From Pseudomonas viridiflava (lineage in GTDB: Bacteria; Pseudomonadota; Gammaproteobacteria; Pseudomonadales; Pseudomonadaceae): a stretch of DNA of 64,000 bases. This document shows positions 34,533-43,038 of the stretch, piece after piece. The position numbers and the translations under genes were made by a program. The DNA is taken from positions 288,732 through 352,731 of the forward strand of contig NZ_UUPU01000109.1 of NCBI RefSeq assembly GCF_900591205.1, in the 5' to 3' direction. The notes below the pieces were generated by a model. The model was not told the origin of the DNA and did no database searches. It saw nothing but the letters and a program-made list of their open reading frames with translations. The stretch's first letter is position 1. Each line of letters opens with the position of its first letter.

Positions 34533-35645
34533 ATGAGTGGCAACTTTCTCGCCCTGGCCCAGCCGGGCGTGCAACAACTGTCGCCTTACGTTCCGGGCAA
34601 GCCTGTGGATGAGCTGGCGCGTGAGTTGAACCTGGATCCTTCCAAAATCGTCAAGCTGGCGAGTAACGAGAACCCGCTGGGCCCAAGCCCTAAAGTATTG
34701 GCGGCGATTCGTGAAGAGCTGGCCGAACTGACGCGCTATCCGGACGGCAACGGCTTTGCCCTCAAGTCGCTGCTGGCGGAAAAATGCCGGGTCGAGCTGA
34801 ACCAGGTGACGCTGGGCAATGGCTCCAACGACATCCTTGAGCTGGTAGGTCGCGCCTACCTGGCGCCGGGCCTGAATGCCGTGTTCAGCGAGCACGCGTT
34901 TGCGGTGTATCCGATCGTCACCCAGGCCGTTGGCGCCGATGCCCGCGTGATTCCTGCCAAGGACTGGGGCCATGACCTGCCGGCCATGCTGGCCGCCATT
35001 GACGCCCAGACCCGCGTGGTGTTTATCGCCAACCCGAACAACCCGACCGGCACCTGGTTTGATGAGCAGGCGCTTAACGAGTTTCTGCAGGACGTGCCGG
35101 AGCACGTGCTGGTGGTACTGGACGAAGCCTACATCGAGTACGCCGAAGGCAGCGACTTGCCGGACGGCCTGGACTTTCTGGCGGCTTACCCGAACCTGCT
35201 GGTGTCGCGCACCTTTTCCAAGGCATATGGCCTGGCATCGCTGCGAGTCGGTTATGGCCTGTCCACCGCCGTAGTGGCTGACGTGCTGAATCGCGTGCGC
35301 CAGCCGTTCAACGTCAACAGCCTCGCCCTGGCGGCGGCCTGTGCGGCGGTGCAGGATGCCGACTACCTGGAAGAAGGTCGCCGCATCAACGAAAGCGGCA
35401 TGCTGCAATTGCAGGAAGGCTTTCGCGAGTTGGGCCTGGGCTGGATTGAGTCCAAGGGCAACTTTATCTGTGTCGATCTCGGCCAGGTGGCGGCCCCGGT
35501 ATTCCAGGGCCTGCTGCGTGAAGGCGTGATCGTGCGTCCGGTGGCCAACTACGGCATGCCGAACCACCTGCGCATCACCATTGGCTTGCCGGCTGAAAAC
35601 AGTCGCTTCCTGGAAGCATTGGCCAAGGTTCTGGCTCGTGGTTGA
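34533..35645 (+). CDS. hisC: Histidinol-phosphate aminotransferase (HisC2 type)
   Basis: The 370-residue class I/II aminotransferase has ANPNNPTGTW, VLDEAYIEYA (PLP-binding Asp/Tyr) and SRTFSKAYGLASLRVGYG with the PLP lysine. In pseudomonads this copy sits in the aromatic amino acid cluster, away from the his operon. It may serve tyrosine and phenylalanine transamination as well as histidine synthesis. Confidence 0.92.
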   Translation: MSGNFLALAQPGVQQLSPYVPGKPVDELARELNLDPSKIVKLASNENPLGPSPKVLAAIREELAELTRYPDGNGFALKSLLAEKCRVELNQVTLGNGSNDILELVGRAYLAPGLNAVFSEHAFAVYPIVTQAVGADARVIPAKDWGHDLPAMLAAIDAQTRVVFIANPNNPTGTWFDEQALNEFLQDVPEHVLVVLDEAYIEYAEGSDLPDGLDFLAAYPNLLVSRTFSKAYGLASLRVGYGLSTAVVADVLNRVRQPFNVNSLALAAACAAVQDADYLEEGRRINESGMLQLQEGFRELGLGWIESKGNFICVDLGQVAAPVFQGLLREGVIVRPVANYGMPNHLRITIGLPAENSRFLEALAKVLARG

Positions 35646-35673
35646 TGTCACTGCATTGCAACCTGCTGTGCCT

Positions 35674-37884
35674 ATGATCGGTCGCCTGGTGGTAGTTGGA
35701 CTGGGTTTGATCGGCGGCTCCTTCGCCAAGGGCCTGCGTGAAAGTGGGCTGTGTGGCGAAGTGGTCGGTGTGGACCTGGACCCGCAATCGCGCAAGCTGG
35801 CGGTTGAGCTGGGCGTGGTGGATCGCTGTGAAGCAGACCTGGCGCTTGCGTGCCAGGGCGCGGACGTGATCCAGCTGGCCGTGCCGATCCTGGCCATGGA
35901 GAAGTTGCTGGCGGTATTGGCCGGCATGGACCTGGGGCAGGCGATCCTTACTGACGTCGGCAGTGCCAAGGGCAATGTGGTGCGTGCGGCGCAACGGGCG
36001 TTTGGCGGTATGCCGTCGCGCTTTGTGCCGGGCCATCCGATTGCCGGCTCAGAGCAGAGCGGGGTGGAAGCCTCCAATGCGCAATTGTTCCGTCGCCATA
36101 AAGTGATCCTGACGCCGCTTGAGCAAACCGACTTGGCGGCCTTGGCCGTGGTGGACCGTTTGTGGCGCGAGCTGGGGGCGGATGTGGAGCATATGCAGGT
36201 CGAGCGCCACGACGAAGTGCTGGCGGCGACCAGCCATTTGCCGCATTTGCTGGCGTTTGGCTTGGTGGACTCCCTGGCCAAGCGCAACGAAAACCTCGAG
36301 ATTTTCCGTTACGCCGCCGGTGGCTTCCGCGATTTCACGCGGATTGCCGGCAGTGACCCGGTGATGTGGCACGACATCTTCCTCGCCAATCGCGAAGCGG
36401 TGTTGCGCACGCTGGATACTTTCCGCAGCGACCTTGACGCTTTGCGCGACGCGGTCGATGCAGGCGATGGCCATCAATTATTGGGCGTGTTCACCCGAGC
36501 GCGAGTGGCGCGTGAGCATTTCAGCAAGATCCTGGCGCGCCGGGCCTATATGGAAACCGCTGTGAACGCCGATGAGATGACCTTTCTTGCCAATCCGGGT
36601 GGCCGCTTGAGCGGGCGGATTCGGGTGCCGGGCGACAAGTCGATCTCCCATCGGTCGATCATGCTCGGTTCATTGGCTGAGGGTGTGACGGAGGTCGAGG
36701 GTTTCCTCGAGGGCGAAGATGCCTTGGCGACCTTGCAGGCTTTTCGTGACATGGGCGTAGTGATTGAAGGGCCGCACCATGGGCGCGTGACCATCCATGG
36801 GGTGGGCTTGCATGGCTTGAAGCCCGCGCCGGGGCCGATCTACCTGGGTAACTCCGGCACATCCATGCGCCTGCTGTCCGGGTTGCTGGCGGCGCAACGC
36901 TTTGACAGCGTGTTGACCGGCGATGCGTCGCTGTCCAAGCGCCCGATGAGTCGCGTGGCTAACCCTTTGCGGGAAATGGGCGCGGTGATCGAGACCGGGC
37001 CGCAAGGGCGTCCGCCGCTGACTATCCGAGGCGGGCAGGCTTTGAAAGGCGTGGACTACTCAATGCCGATGGCCAGCGCGCAGGTCAAATCCTGCCTGTT
37101 GCTGGCCGGGTTGTATGCCGAAGGTAAAACTTCGGTAACCGAGCCTGCGCCGACCCGTGACCATACCGAGCGCATGCTGCGCGGCTTTGGGTATCCGGTG
37201 GCGGTGGAGGGCGCGACGGCGTCGGTGCAATCGGGGCATGCGTTGACCGCTACCCATATAGAAGTGCCGGGGGATATTTCCTCGTCGGCCTTCTTCCTGG
37301 TGGCGGCGTCGATTGCCGAGGGTTCCGAGCTGTTGCTGGAGCATGTCGGCATCAACCCGACCCGCACCGGGGTGATTGATATTCTGCGGCTGATGGGCGC
37401 GGATATCACCTTGCAAAACCAGCGCGAAGTGGGTGGCGAGCCTGTCGCAGACCTGCGCGTGCGCGCTGCCGCGTTGAAAGGCATCGAGATCCCCGAAGCG
37501 CTGGTGCCGTTGGCGATCGACGAGTTTCCGGTGCTGTTTATCGCGGCGGCCTGTGCTGCCGGGCGCACCGTGTTGCGCGGCGCTGCGGAGCTGCGGGTGA
37601 AAGAGTCCGACCGGATCCAGGCGATGGCCGACGGTCTGCTGGCGCTGGGGGTGAAGTGTGAACCGACCCCCGATGGGATTATCATTGACGGTGGCCTGAT
37701 TGGCGGTGGCGAAGTGCATGCCGAGGGCGATCACCGGATCGCCATGGCATTCAGCGTTGCGTCCCTACGGGCGGCGGCGCCGATTCGTATCCGTGACTGC
37801 GCCAATGTTGCTACGTCTTTTCCGAATTTTCTTACACTGTGTGCCCAAGTCGGCATCCGTGTTGCCCAAGAGGCTCAATTGTGA
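35674..37884 (+). CDS. aroA: Fused prephenate dehydrogenase / EPSP synthase (TyrA-AroA)
   Basis: Starting at MIGRLVVVGLGLIGGSFAKG it has 736 residues. Residues 1-295 are a TyrA-type cyclohexadienyl dehydrogenase with the NAD motif GLGLIGG and GHPIAGSEQSG. Residues from about 305 are a full EPSP synthase (RIRVPGDKSISHRSIMLGSL, LGNSGTSMRLLSG, ELRVKESDRI). The fusion is a recognised Pseudomonas trait. A GTG at 35638 with AAGG nine bases upstream is an alternative start that would overlap hisC by 8 bases; the ATG has a weak ribosome site. The stop overlaps the cmk GTG start (GTGA). Confidence 0.95.
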   Translation: MIGRLVVVGLGLIGGSFAKGLRESGLCGEVVGVDLDPQSRKLAVELGVVDRCEADLALACQGADVIQLAVPILAMEKLLAVLAGMDLGQAILTDVGSAKGNVVRAAQRAFGGMPSRFVPGHPIAGSEQSGVEASNAQLFRRHKVILTPLEQTDLAALAVVDRLWRELGADVEHMQVERHDEVLAATSHLPHLLAFGLVDSLAKRNENLEIFRYAAGGFRDFTRIAGSDPVMWHDIFLANREAVLRTLDTFRSDLDALRDAVDAGDGHQLLGVFTRARVAREHFSKILARRAYMETAVNADEMTFLANPGGRLSGRIRVPGDKSISHRSIMLGSLAEGVTEVEGFLEGEDALATLQAFRDMGVVIEGPHHGRVTIHGVGLHGLKPAPGPIYLGNSGTSMRLLSGLLAAQRFDSVLTGDASLSKRPMSRVANPLREMGAVIETGPQGRPPLTIRGGQALKGVDYSMPMASAQVKSCLLLAGLYAEGKTSVTEPAPTRDHTERMLRGFGYPVAVEGATASVQSGHALTATHIEVPGDISSSAFFLVAASIAEGSELLLEHVGINPTRTGVIDILRLMGADITLQNQREVGGEPVADLRVRAAALKGIEIPEALVPLAIDEFPVLFIAAACAAGRTVLRGAAELRVKESDRIQAMADGLLALGVKCEPTPDGIIIDGGLIGGGEVHAEGDHRIAMAFSVASLRAAAPIRIRDCANVATSFPNFLTLCAQVGIRVAQEAQL

Positions 37885-38570
37885 ATATCAAAGCACCGGT
37901 GATTACCATCGACGGGCCAAGCGGCTCGGGCAAAGGCACGATCGCCGGCATCCTGGCCAAGCGCCTGGGCTGGTGCCTGCTGGATTCCGGCGCGCTGTAC
38001 CGCCTGCTGGCATTCGCCGCACGCAACCATGGCGTCGACCTGACCAACGAAGAATCCCTGAAGCTGCTGGCGGCGCACCTTGATGTGCAGTTCGTCGGGG
38101 CGACGGAAGGTCATCCGCAGCGCATCATCCTGGAAGGGGATGACGTGACCGATGACCTGCGCAACGAACAAGTCGGCTCCTGGGCCTCCCAGGTTGCCGC
38201 GCTGCCGGCCGTGCGCGATGCCTTGCTGCAGCGCCAGCGGGCGTTTCAGGAGCCGCCGGGCCTGGTGGCCGATGGTCGCGACATGGGCACGGTGGTGTTT
38301 CCGGAGGCGCCGCTGAAGATTTTCCTGACCGCCAGCGCCGAGGAGCGGGCTCGCCGCCGTTACTTGCAGTTGAAGGGCAAAGTCGATGGTGTTAGTCTGT
38401 CGAGTCTGCTAGATGAGATCCGTGCACGCGATGAGCGTGATACCCAGCGCGCAGTAGCCCCGCTCAAGCCGGCGGCTGATGCCATACAGCTGGATTCCAC
38501 GGAGTTGTCCATCGAGCAGGTGCTGGAACGCATCTTGAGTGAAATCGCCATTCGCGATATCGCCGGGTGA
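37881..38570 (+). CDS. cmk: Cytidylate kinase
   Basis: The GTG start, overlapping the aroA stop by 4 bases, gives 229 residues. The P-loop is ITIDGPSGSGKGTIAG and the (d)CMP-binding region contains DGRDMGTVVFPEA. It phosphorylates CMP and dCMP. The overlap means it depends on translation of the TyrA-AroA cistron. It is followed by a structured leader before rpsA. Confidence 0.95.
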   Translation: MNIKAPVITIDGPSGSGKGTIAGILAKRLGWCLLDSGALYRLLAFAARNHGVDLTNEESLKLLAAHLDVQFVGATEGHPQRIILEGDDVTDDLRNEQVGSWASQVAALPAVRDALLQRQRAFQEPPGLVADGRDMGTVVFPEAPLKIFLTASAEERARRRYLQLKGKVDGVSLSSLLDEIRARDERDTQRAVAPLKPAADAIQLDSTELSIEQVLERILSEIAIRDIAG

Positions 38571-38573
38571 CCA

Positions 38574-38689
38574 AGAAGGCCGCAGGGGACCAGTCATAGT
38601 CCTGTGGTGCTTCTTCTAATTGAAACTAACCCACACCGTCTGGGGTGTGGAGATGGGCGTATTCTTCGCCCTTATCAACAGGAATTAAA
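38574..38689 (+). promoter_or_regulatory. Structured leader of rpsA
   Basis: Three possible hairpins lie between cmk and rpsA. The first is a long imperfect one at about 38574-38614. The second is CCACACC/GGTGTGG at 38631-38650 with a 6-base loop. The third is GGGCG/CGCCC at 38655-38671 with a 7-base loop. The start codon is preceded by a weak AGGAAT. In gamma-proteobacteria the rpsA leader folds into hairpins that let S1 repress its own translation, and this layout is consistent with that. Confidence 0.6.
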
Positions 38690-40381
38690 ATGAGCGAAAG
38701 CTTTGCGGAACTCTTTGAAGAAAGCCTAAAAACCCTGAACCTTCAGGCTGGCTCCATCATCACCGGTGTTATCGTTGATATCGATTACCAAGCTCGCTGG
38801 GTAACCGTTCACGCTGGTCTGAAGTCTGAAGCTCTGATCCCGCTGGAACAGTTCTACAACGATGCTGGTGACCTGACTATCAATGTCGGTGACGAAGTTC
38901 ACGTTGCTCTGGACTCGGTTGAAGACGGTTTCGGTGAAACCAAGCTGTCCCGTGAAAAAGCCAAGCGCGCTGAATGCTGGATTGTTCTCGAAGCAGCCTT
39001 CGCAGCTGAAGAAGTGGTCAAGGGCGTTATCAACGGTAAGGTTAAAGGCGGCTTCACTGTCGACGTTAACGGCATCCGTGCGTTCCTGCCAGGTTCTTTG
39101 GTCGACGTTCGTCCAGTGCGCGACACCACGCACCTGGAAGGCAAAGAACTCGAATTCAAGGTCATCAAGCTCGACCAGAAGCGCAACAACGTTGTCGTTT
39201 CCCGTCGCAGCGTCCTGGAAGCAGAGAACTCCGCCGAGCGTGAAGCTCTGCTGGAATCCCTGCAGGAAGGCCAACAAGTCAAAGGTATCGTCAAGAACCT
39301 CACCGATTACGGCGCATTCGTCGATCTGGGTGGCGTCGATGGCCTGCTGCACATTACCGACATGGCTTGGAAGCGTATCAAGCATCCTTCCGAAATCGTC
39401 AACGTTGGCGACGAGATCGACGTCAAGGTTCTGAAGTACGATCGCGAGCGTAACCGCGTTTCCCTGGGCTTGAAGCAGCTGGGCGAAGATCCATGGGTTG
39501 CTATCAAAGCACGTTACCCAGAAAGCACTCGCGTTACCGCACGTGTTACCAACCTGACCGACTACGGCTGCTTCGCTGAGCTGGAAGAAGGCGTGGAAGG
39601 CTTGGTACACGTTTCCGAAATGGACTGGACCAACAAAAACATCCACCCTTCGAAAGTCGTACAAGTCGGCGACGAAGTGGAAGTTATGGTTCTGGACATC
39701 GACGAAGAGCGTCGTCGTATCTCCCTGGGCATCAAGCAGTGCAAATCTAACCCATGGGAAGATTTCTCTGGCCAGTTCAACAAGGGCGATAAAATCTCCG
39801 GCACCATCAAGTCGATCACCGATTTCGGTATCTTCATTGGTCTGGACGGCGGCATCGACGGCCTGGTTCACCTGTCCGACATCTCCTGGAACGAAGTTGG
39901 CGAAGAAGCTGTTCGTCGTTTCAAGAAGGGCGACGAGCTGGACACCGTTATCCTGTCGGTTGACCCAGAGCGTGAGCGCATCTCCCTGGGCATCAAGCAA
40001 CTGGAAAGCGATCCGTTCTCCGAGTACGTTCAAGAGAACGACAAAGGCGCAATCGTTAAGGGCACAGTGAAAGAAGTTGACGCTAAAGGCGCCATCATCA
40101 CTCTGGCCGACGATATCGAAGCGACTCTGAAAGCCTCCGAAATCAGCCGTGACCGCGTTGAAGACGCGCGCAACGTTCTGAAAGAAGGCCAGGAAGTAGA
40201 AGCCAAGATCATCAGCGTTGACCGCAAGAGCCGCGTAATCCAACTCTCCATCAAGTCGAAAGACGAAGTGGAAGAGAAAGAAGCTATCCAGAGCCTGCGC
40301 GACAAGCCAGCCTCCTCGGATACTCCAGTTGACACCACTCTCGGTGCTCTGCTGCGTGCGCAAATGGAAAAACAGAACTAA
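38690..40381 (+). CDS. rpsA: 30S ribosomal protein S1
   Basis: The 563-residue protein begins MSESFAELFEESLKTLN and has six S1/OB-fold repeats of about 85 residues, each with a GxFVDLGG or GxFAELEEG-type strand (for example TDYGAFVDLGGVDGLLH and TDFGIFIGLDGGIDGLVH). S1 unwinds and delivers mRNAs to the 30S subunit. Codon use shifts to the highly expressed set (GTT, GCT, AAG), unlike its neighbours. Start chosen after AGGAAT; the 5' open frame to 38645 is leader. Confidence 0.98.
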   Translation: MSESFAELFEESLKTLNLQAGSIITGVIVDIDYQARWVTVHAGLKSEALIPLEQFYNDAGDLTINVGDEVHVALDSVEDGFGETKLSREKAKRAECWIVLEAAFAAEEVVKGVINGKVKGGFTVDVNGIRAFLPGSLVDVRPVRDTTHLEGKELEFKVIKLDQKRNNVVVSRRSVLEAENSAEREALLESLQEGQQVKGIVKNLTDYGAFVDLGGVDGLLHITDMAWKRIKHPSEIVNVGDEIDVKVLKYDRERNRVSLGLKQLGEDPWVAIKARYPESTRVTARVTNLTDYGCFAELEEGVEGLVHVSEMDWTNKNIHPSKVVQVGDEVEVMVLDIDEERRRISLGIKQCKSNPWEDFSGQFNKGDKISGTIKSITDFGIFIGLDGGIDGLVHLSDISWNEVGEEAVRRFKKGDELDTVILSVDPERERISLGIKQLESDPFSEYVQENDKGAIVKGTVKEVDAKGAIITLADDIEATLKASEISRDRVEDARNVLKEGQEVEAKIISVDRKSRVIQLSIKSKDEVEEKEAIQSLRDKPASSDTPVDTTLGALLRAQMEKQN

Positions 40382-40400
40382 GTTCTGTAAGACCATAGAA

Positions 40401-40427
40401 AAAGGGCGACTTCGGTCGCCCTTTTTT
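40401..40427 (+). terminator. Strong terminator after rpsA
   Basis: AAAGGGCGAC-TTCG-GTCGCCCTTT, a perfect 10-bp stem with a UUCG tetraloop, followed by a T run. It ends the aromatic/rpsA transcript. Confidence 0.95.
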
Positions 40428-40541
40428 GTGCCTGAAATTCGTTGAATCAACACCGAGAACCAAGAGGCGCAGCTCACTGTCAGAACTGACTATAGTCTTA
40501 ATGAAAGCTGTGCCAGCGTTGTTGTTTCAATAAGGATTTGA

Positions 40542-40826
40542 ATGAACAAGCTTATCGTAATATTCGTAGTCATCGTGCTCGCTGGCTGCTCGACCACCAG
40601 CGCCAAGACCCACGCCAGGCGTGGTGTCAGCGGTATCGAGATTGATTGCTCGGGGCTGGGCAATAACTGGGACAAGTGTGAGAAGCGCGCTGCCCGCGAG
40701 TGCAAGATGCAGGGCTACAAGGTCATCACCCGCTCCAGTGACGCCAAGGATGAAGAGGGCGACTATCTGTTCGGCTGGAACCCTGCTGGCGCAGTTACCC
40801 GTACTATGCTCGTAATCTGCAACTGA
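40542..40826 (+). CDS. Small lipoprotein of unknown function
   Basis: The 94-residue protein starts MNKLIVIFVVIVLAGCSTTS, a lipoprotein signal with an L-A-G-C lipobox. The mature part has four further cysteines (DCSGLG, DKCEKR, ARECKM, VICN), suggesting two disulfides. I do not recognise a named family. AAGGA lies upstream of the ATG. It sits alone between rpsA and ihfB. Confidence 0.75.
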   Translation: MNKLIVIFVVIVLAGCSTTSAKTHARRGVSGIEIDCSGLGNNWDKCEKRAARECKMQGYKVITRSSDAKDEEGDYLFGWNPAGAVTRTMLVICN

Positions 40827-40958
40827 GGCTGTTGTGCGGTCGTTACGGCTGTTTATTCAACCAGCAGATAAGTTGATGCATGGGCTGTTCAAATTCATCA
40901 AGTCATGCTAAAACCTTCGAAGCGCTTTTCCTAGCTGCTTGAAAAAGAAGGGAAAAAT

Positions 40959-41255
40959 ATGACGAAGTCGGAGTTGATCGAACGAATTGTCACCCATCAA
41001 GGGCTGCTCTCATCCAAAGATGTGGAGCTGGCTATCAAGACCATGCTCGAGCAGATGTCCCAGTGCCTGGCGACTGGCGACCGCATTGAAATCCGTGGGT
41101 TTGGCAGCTTTTCGTTGCACTACCGCGCACCGCGGGTGGGGCGAAATCCAAAGACCGGGCAGTCGGTGAGTCTGGATGGCAAGTTTGTGCCTCATTTCAA
41201 GCCGGGGAAGGAATTGCGGGATCGGGTGAATGAGGACGAGGAAGAAGGCGTTTAA
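40959..41255 (+). CDS. ihfB: Integration host factor beta subunit
   Basis: The 98-residue HU/IHF-family protein begins MTKSELIERIVTHQG. Its DNA-bending arm carries the family signature GFGSFSLHYRAPRVGRNPKTG, with the IHF-beta proline in RNPKTG. It forms the IHF heterodimer with IhfA. It lies downstream of rpsA, as in many gamma-proteobacteria, with a purine-rich GAAGGGAAAAA before the ATG. Confidence 0.95.
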   Translation: MTKSELIERIVTHQGLLSSKDVELAIKTMLEQMSQCLATGDRIEIRGFGSFSLHYRAPRVGRNPKTGQSVSLDGKFVPHFKPGKELRDRVNEDEEEGV

Positions 41256-41279
41256 GTTTTTTCAGGTAAGGGGAAAGGT

Positions 41280-41522
41280 ATGCTGAAAGCAAAGCGTATT
41301 TTGCTGACCTTGATAGTTGCTATTGTCACATTGGCGATCTTGGCTTTTGTGCTTGAAAATCAGAATGGTGTTACGTTGTCGTTTCTGGGATTGAGTACGG
41401 CCCAGTTACCGGTTTCGGTGTTTGTAGTGCTGGCACTCATTGCCGGTATGCTGATAGGCCCGTTATTTGGGTTGCTGACCCGGCGTAACCACCGCCGTAA
41501 ACCGACGGTTGCCGGGCAATAG
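41280..41522 (+). CDS. LapA-domain (DUF1049) inner-membrane protein
   Basis: The 80-residue protein has two transmembrane segments (residues 6-28 and 44-66) joined by the loop ENQNGVTLSFLGLSTAQLPV, the LapA-domain pattern, and a basic cytoplasmic tail RRNHRRK. In E. coli LapA works with LapB to control LpxC level and lipopolysaccharide assembly. No lapB follows here. It sits 24 bases after ihfB, probably the same transcript. Confidence 0.82.
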   Translation: MLKAKRILLTLIVAIVTLAILAFVLENQNGVTLSFLGLSTAQLPVSVFVVLALIAGMLIGPLFGLLTRRNHRRKPTVAGQ

Positions 41523-42046
41523 TAAATTTTGCTTGCTGTAACGTCTGAAGTCCGGGGAACAGTAGTTGTTTGTCTTTTTCAAGACTTAACGCCTGCGTGT
41601 AAAGGGCTTTCACCACCGTGCGCCTGCGCGGAACCTTTGTTCTCGGGTCAGGGTGTGCTTTTTCCCAGTTCACTGAACTGCTGAGGATAGAGCAGCACTC
41701 CTTGCGAGTTTTTCTGTGCTCACCCACAAGGCATTGTTGATTGCCTGGCCAGTTGGTCAGCCGATGAACTGAGCGTGGGGTGCCCGAAGCCCCCCCTAAA
41801 AAATCATTGTCCCCGCATCCCTGCCTCGACTTCATTACGTACGCTATGAGGTACAGGAAGTGCTGCGCGATGCGTATGATGGCGCCTGCGGTTCGTTTGA
41901 ACAAATGGCACCGTGTTTATCAAGGCACGCTGAGAAAACTATCGCTTTCCTGCCGCCGGACAGCATCGGCAATTGGGTTTGGAAGAGGCCAATACTTTAA
42001 TGATCGACTTGAAGATATCGTTCAAGATTTCCAGTTGTTTTTTCAA
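41523..42046. other. Gene-free stretch at the usual O-antigen cluster position
   Basis: I see no convincing gene in these 524 bases. The frame of the next gene stays open back to 41780 but that part has no recognisable sequence. A second frame reads a Met-less peptide from about 41832 to a stop near 41999 that I also do not recognise. GC is lower than in the housekeeping genes nearby. It may hold the promoter of the wbp genes and remnants of deleted O-antigen genes. Confidence 0.45.
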
Positions 42047-43018
42047 ATGAATCCGTTCGGCAACGTACTGCTTACGGGCGCATCAGGGTTTGTTGGGTCA
42101 GCGCTGCTGGCGCAGTTACTAACGCGTGCAGATCATTCGGTGGTTATTGCGTCTCGAGCGGAAAATCCCGCCCTCGACCGGCAATATCGCGTGCACAACC
42201 TCGGGAAGTTTGGCGCTGAAACCTTATGGCATGAAGCGCTGGTCGATATTGACTGTGTGGTTCACGTGGCGGGGCGTGCCCATGTCTTCGAAAAGGAGAG
42301 CGACGCGCTTGAGCTGTTCAGGGAGGCGAATACTCACGCGACCCTGAACTTGGCCAGGCAATCTGCGGCATCCGGCGTAAAACGCTTCGTTTTCATCAGC
42401 TCGATCGGTGTGAATGGTGCGTTTACAACGGACACGCCCTTCTGCGAAGACTCCGTGCCCTCCCCAAGCACCGACTACGCCCTTTCAAAATTTGAAGCCG
42501 AAATCGGTTTGATGCAGATTGCGGCCGCCACGGGAATGGACGTTGTAATTATTCGGCCACCTCTGGTCTACGCAGCCCATGCGCCTGGGAATTTCTGGCG
42601 TTTATTGAAGCTTGTCGGGACGGGCGTTCCCTTGCCATTTGGGCGCGTAAGAAACAGTCGCAGCATGATCGCTTTGGAAAATCTGGTTGATCTGATCATT
42701 GTCTGTATCAGCCACCCTGCGGCAGCCAATCAGATTTTTCTCGCGTCCGATGGCGAAGATCTTTCCACGGGGCAGTTGGTAACCTGCCTGTCGCAAGGCA
42801 TGGGGCGAGGGGCGCGATTGCTCCCGGTCCCCGTTGTGTTATTGCGAATACTCGCAACACTTGTCGGTAAGCAGGGTATTTTTACCCAGCTGTGCGGTTC
42901 TTTGCAGATTGACTCGTCCAAAGCTGGCCGCGTTCTAGGCTGGACGCCGCCATTGTCGGCTGGAACTGCATTGAAATCGGCGGGAAAAAAATTCATTGAG
43001 CGGGTTGCTGCTTCGTAA
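42047..43018 (+). CDS. NAD-dependent epimerase/dehydratase, WbpV-like
   Basis: From MNPFGNVLLTGASGFVGSAL the protein is 323 residues. It has an extended SDR glycine motif TGASGFVGS, a catalytic triad region (FISSIGVNG and Y-x3-K in DYALSKFEAE) and RPPLVYAAHAPGNF. It resembles WbpV/Gne-type UDP-sugar 4-epimerases or 4-reductases that make the first O-antigen sugar for WbpL. The position immediately before wbpL and wbpM fits. No clear ribosome site precedes the ATG, so the start is less certain than the function. Confidence 0.78.
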   Translation: MNPFGNVLLTGASGFVGSALLAQLLTRADHSVVIASRAENPALDRQYRVHNLGKFGAETLWHEALVDIDCVVHVAGRAHVFEKESDALELFREANTHATLNLARQSAASGVKRFVFISSIGVNGAFTTDTPFCEDSVPSPSTDYALSKFEAEIGLMQIAAATGMDVVIIRPPLVYAAHAPGNFWRLLKLVGTGVPLPFGRVRNSRSMIALENLVDLIIVCISHPAAANQIFLASDGEDLSTGQLVTCLSQGMGRGARLLPVPVVLLRILATLVGKQGIFTQLCGSLQIDSSKAGRVLGWTPPLSAGTALKSAGKKFIERVAAS

Positions 43019-43038
43019 CGGCGTTTGGAGCTGGATAG

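Noticed and set aside
33426..36287. 953-residue open frame on the minus strand
   Set aside because: It lies antisense to pheA, hisC and tyrA-aroA, which are all clearly coding on the plus strand with conserved motifs.
41832..41999. Peptide-coding remnant before the wbp genes
   Set aside because: It has no start codon, no ribosome site and no recognisable similarity; kept only as part of the gene-free stretch.
41780..42046. N-terminal extension of the WbpV-like protein
   Set aside because: The 89 extra residues show no homology and the glycine-rich NAD motif starts right after the Met at 42047.
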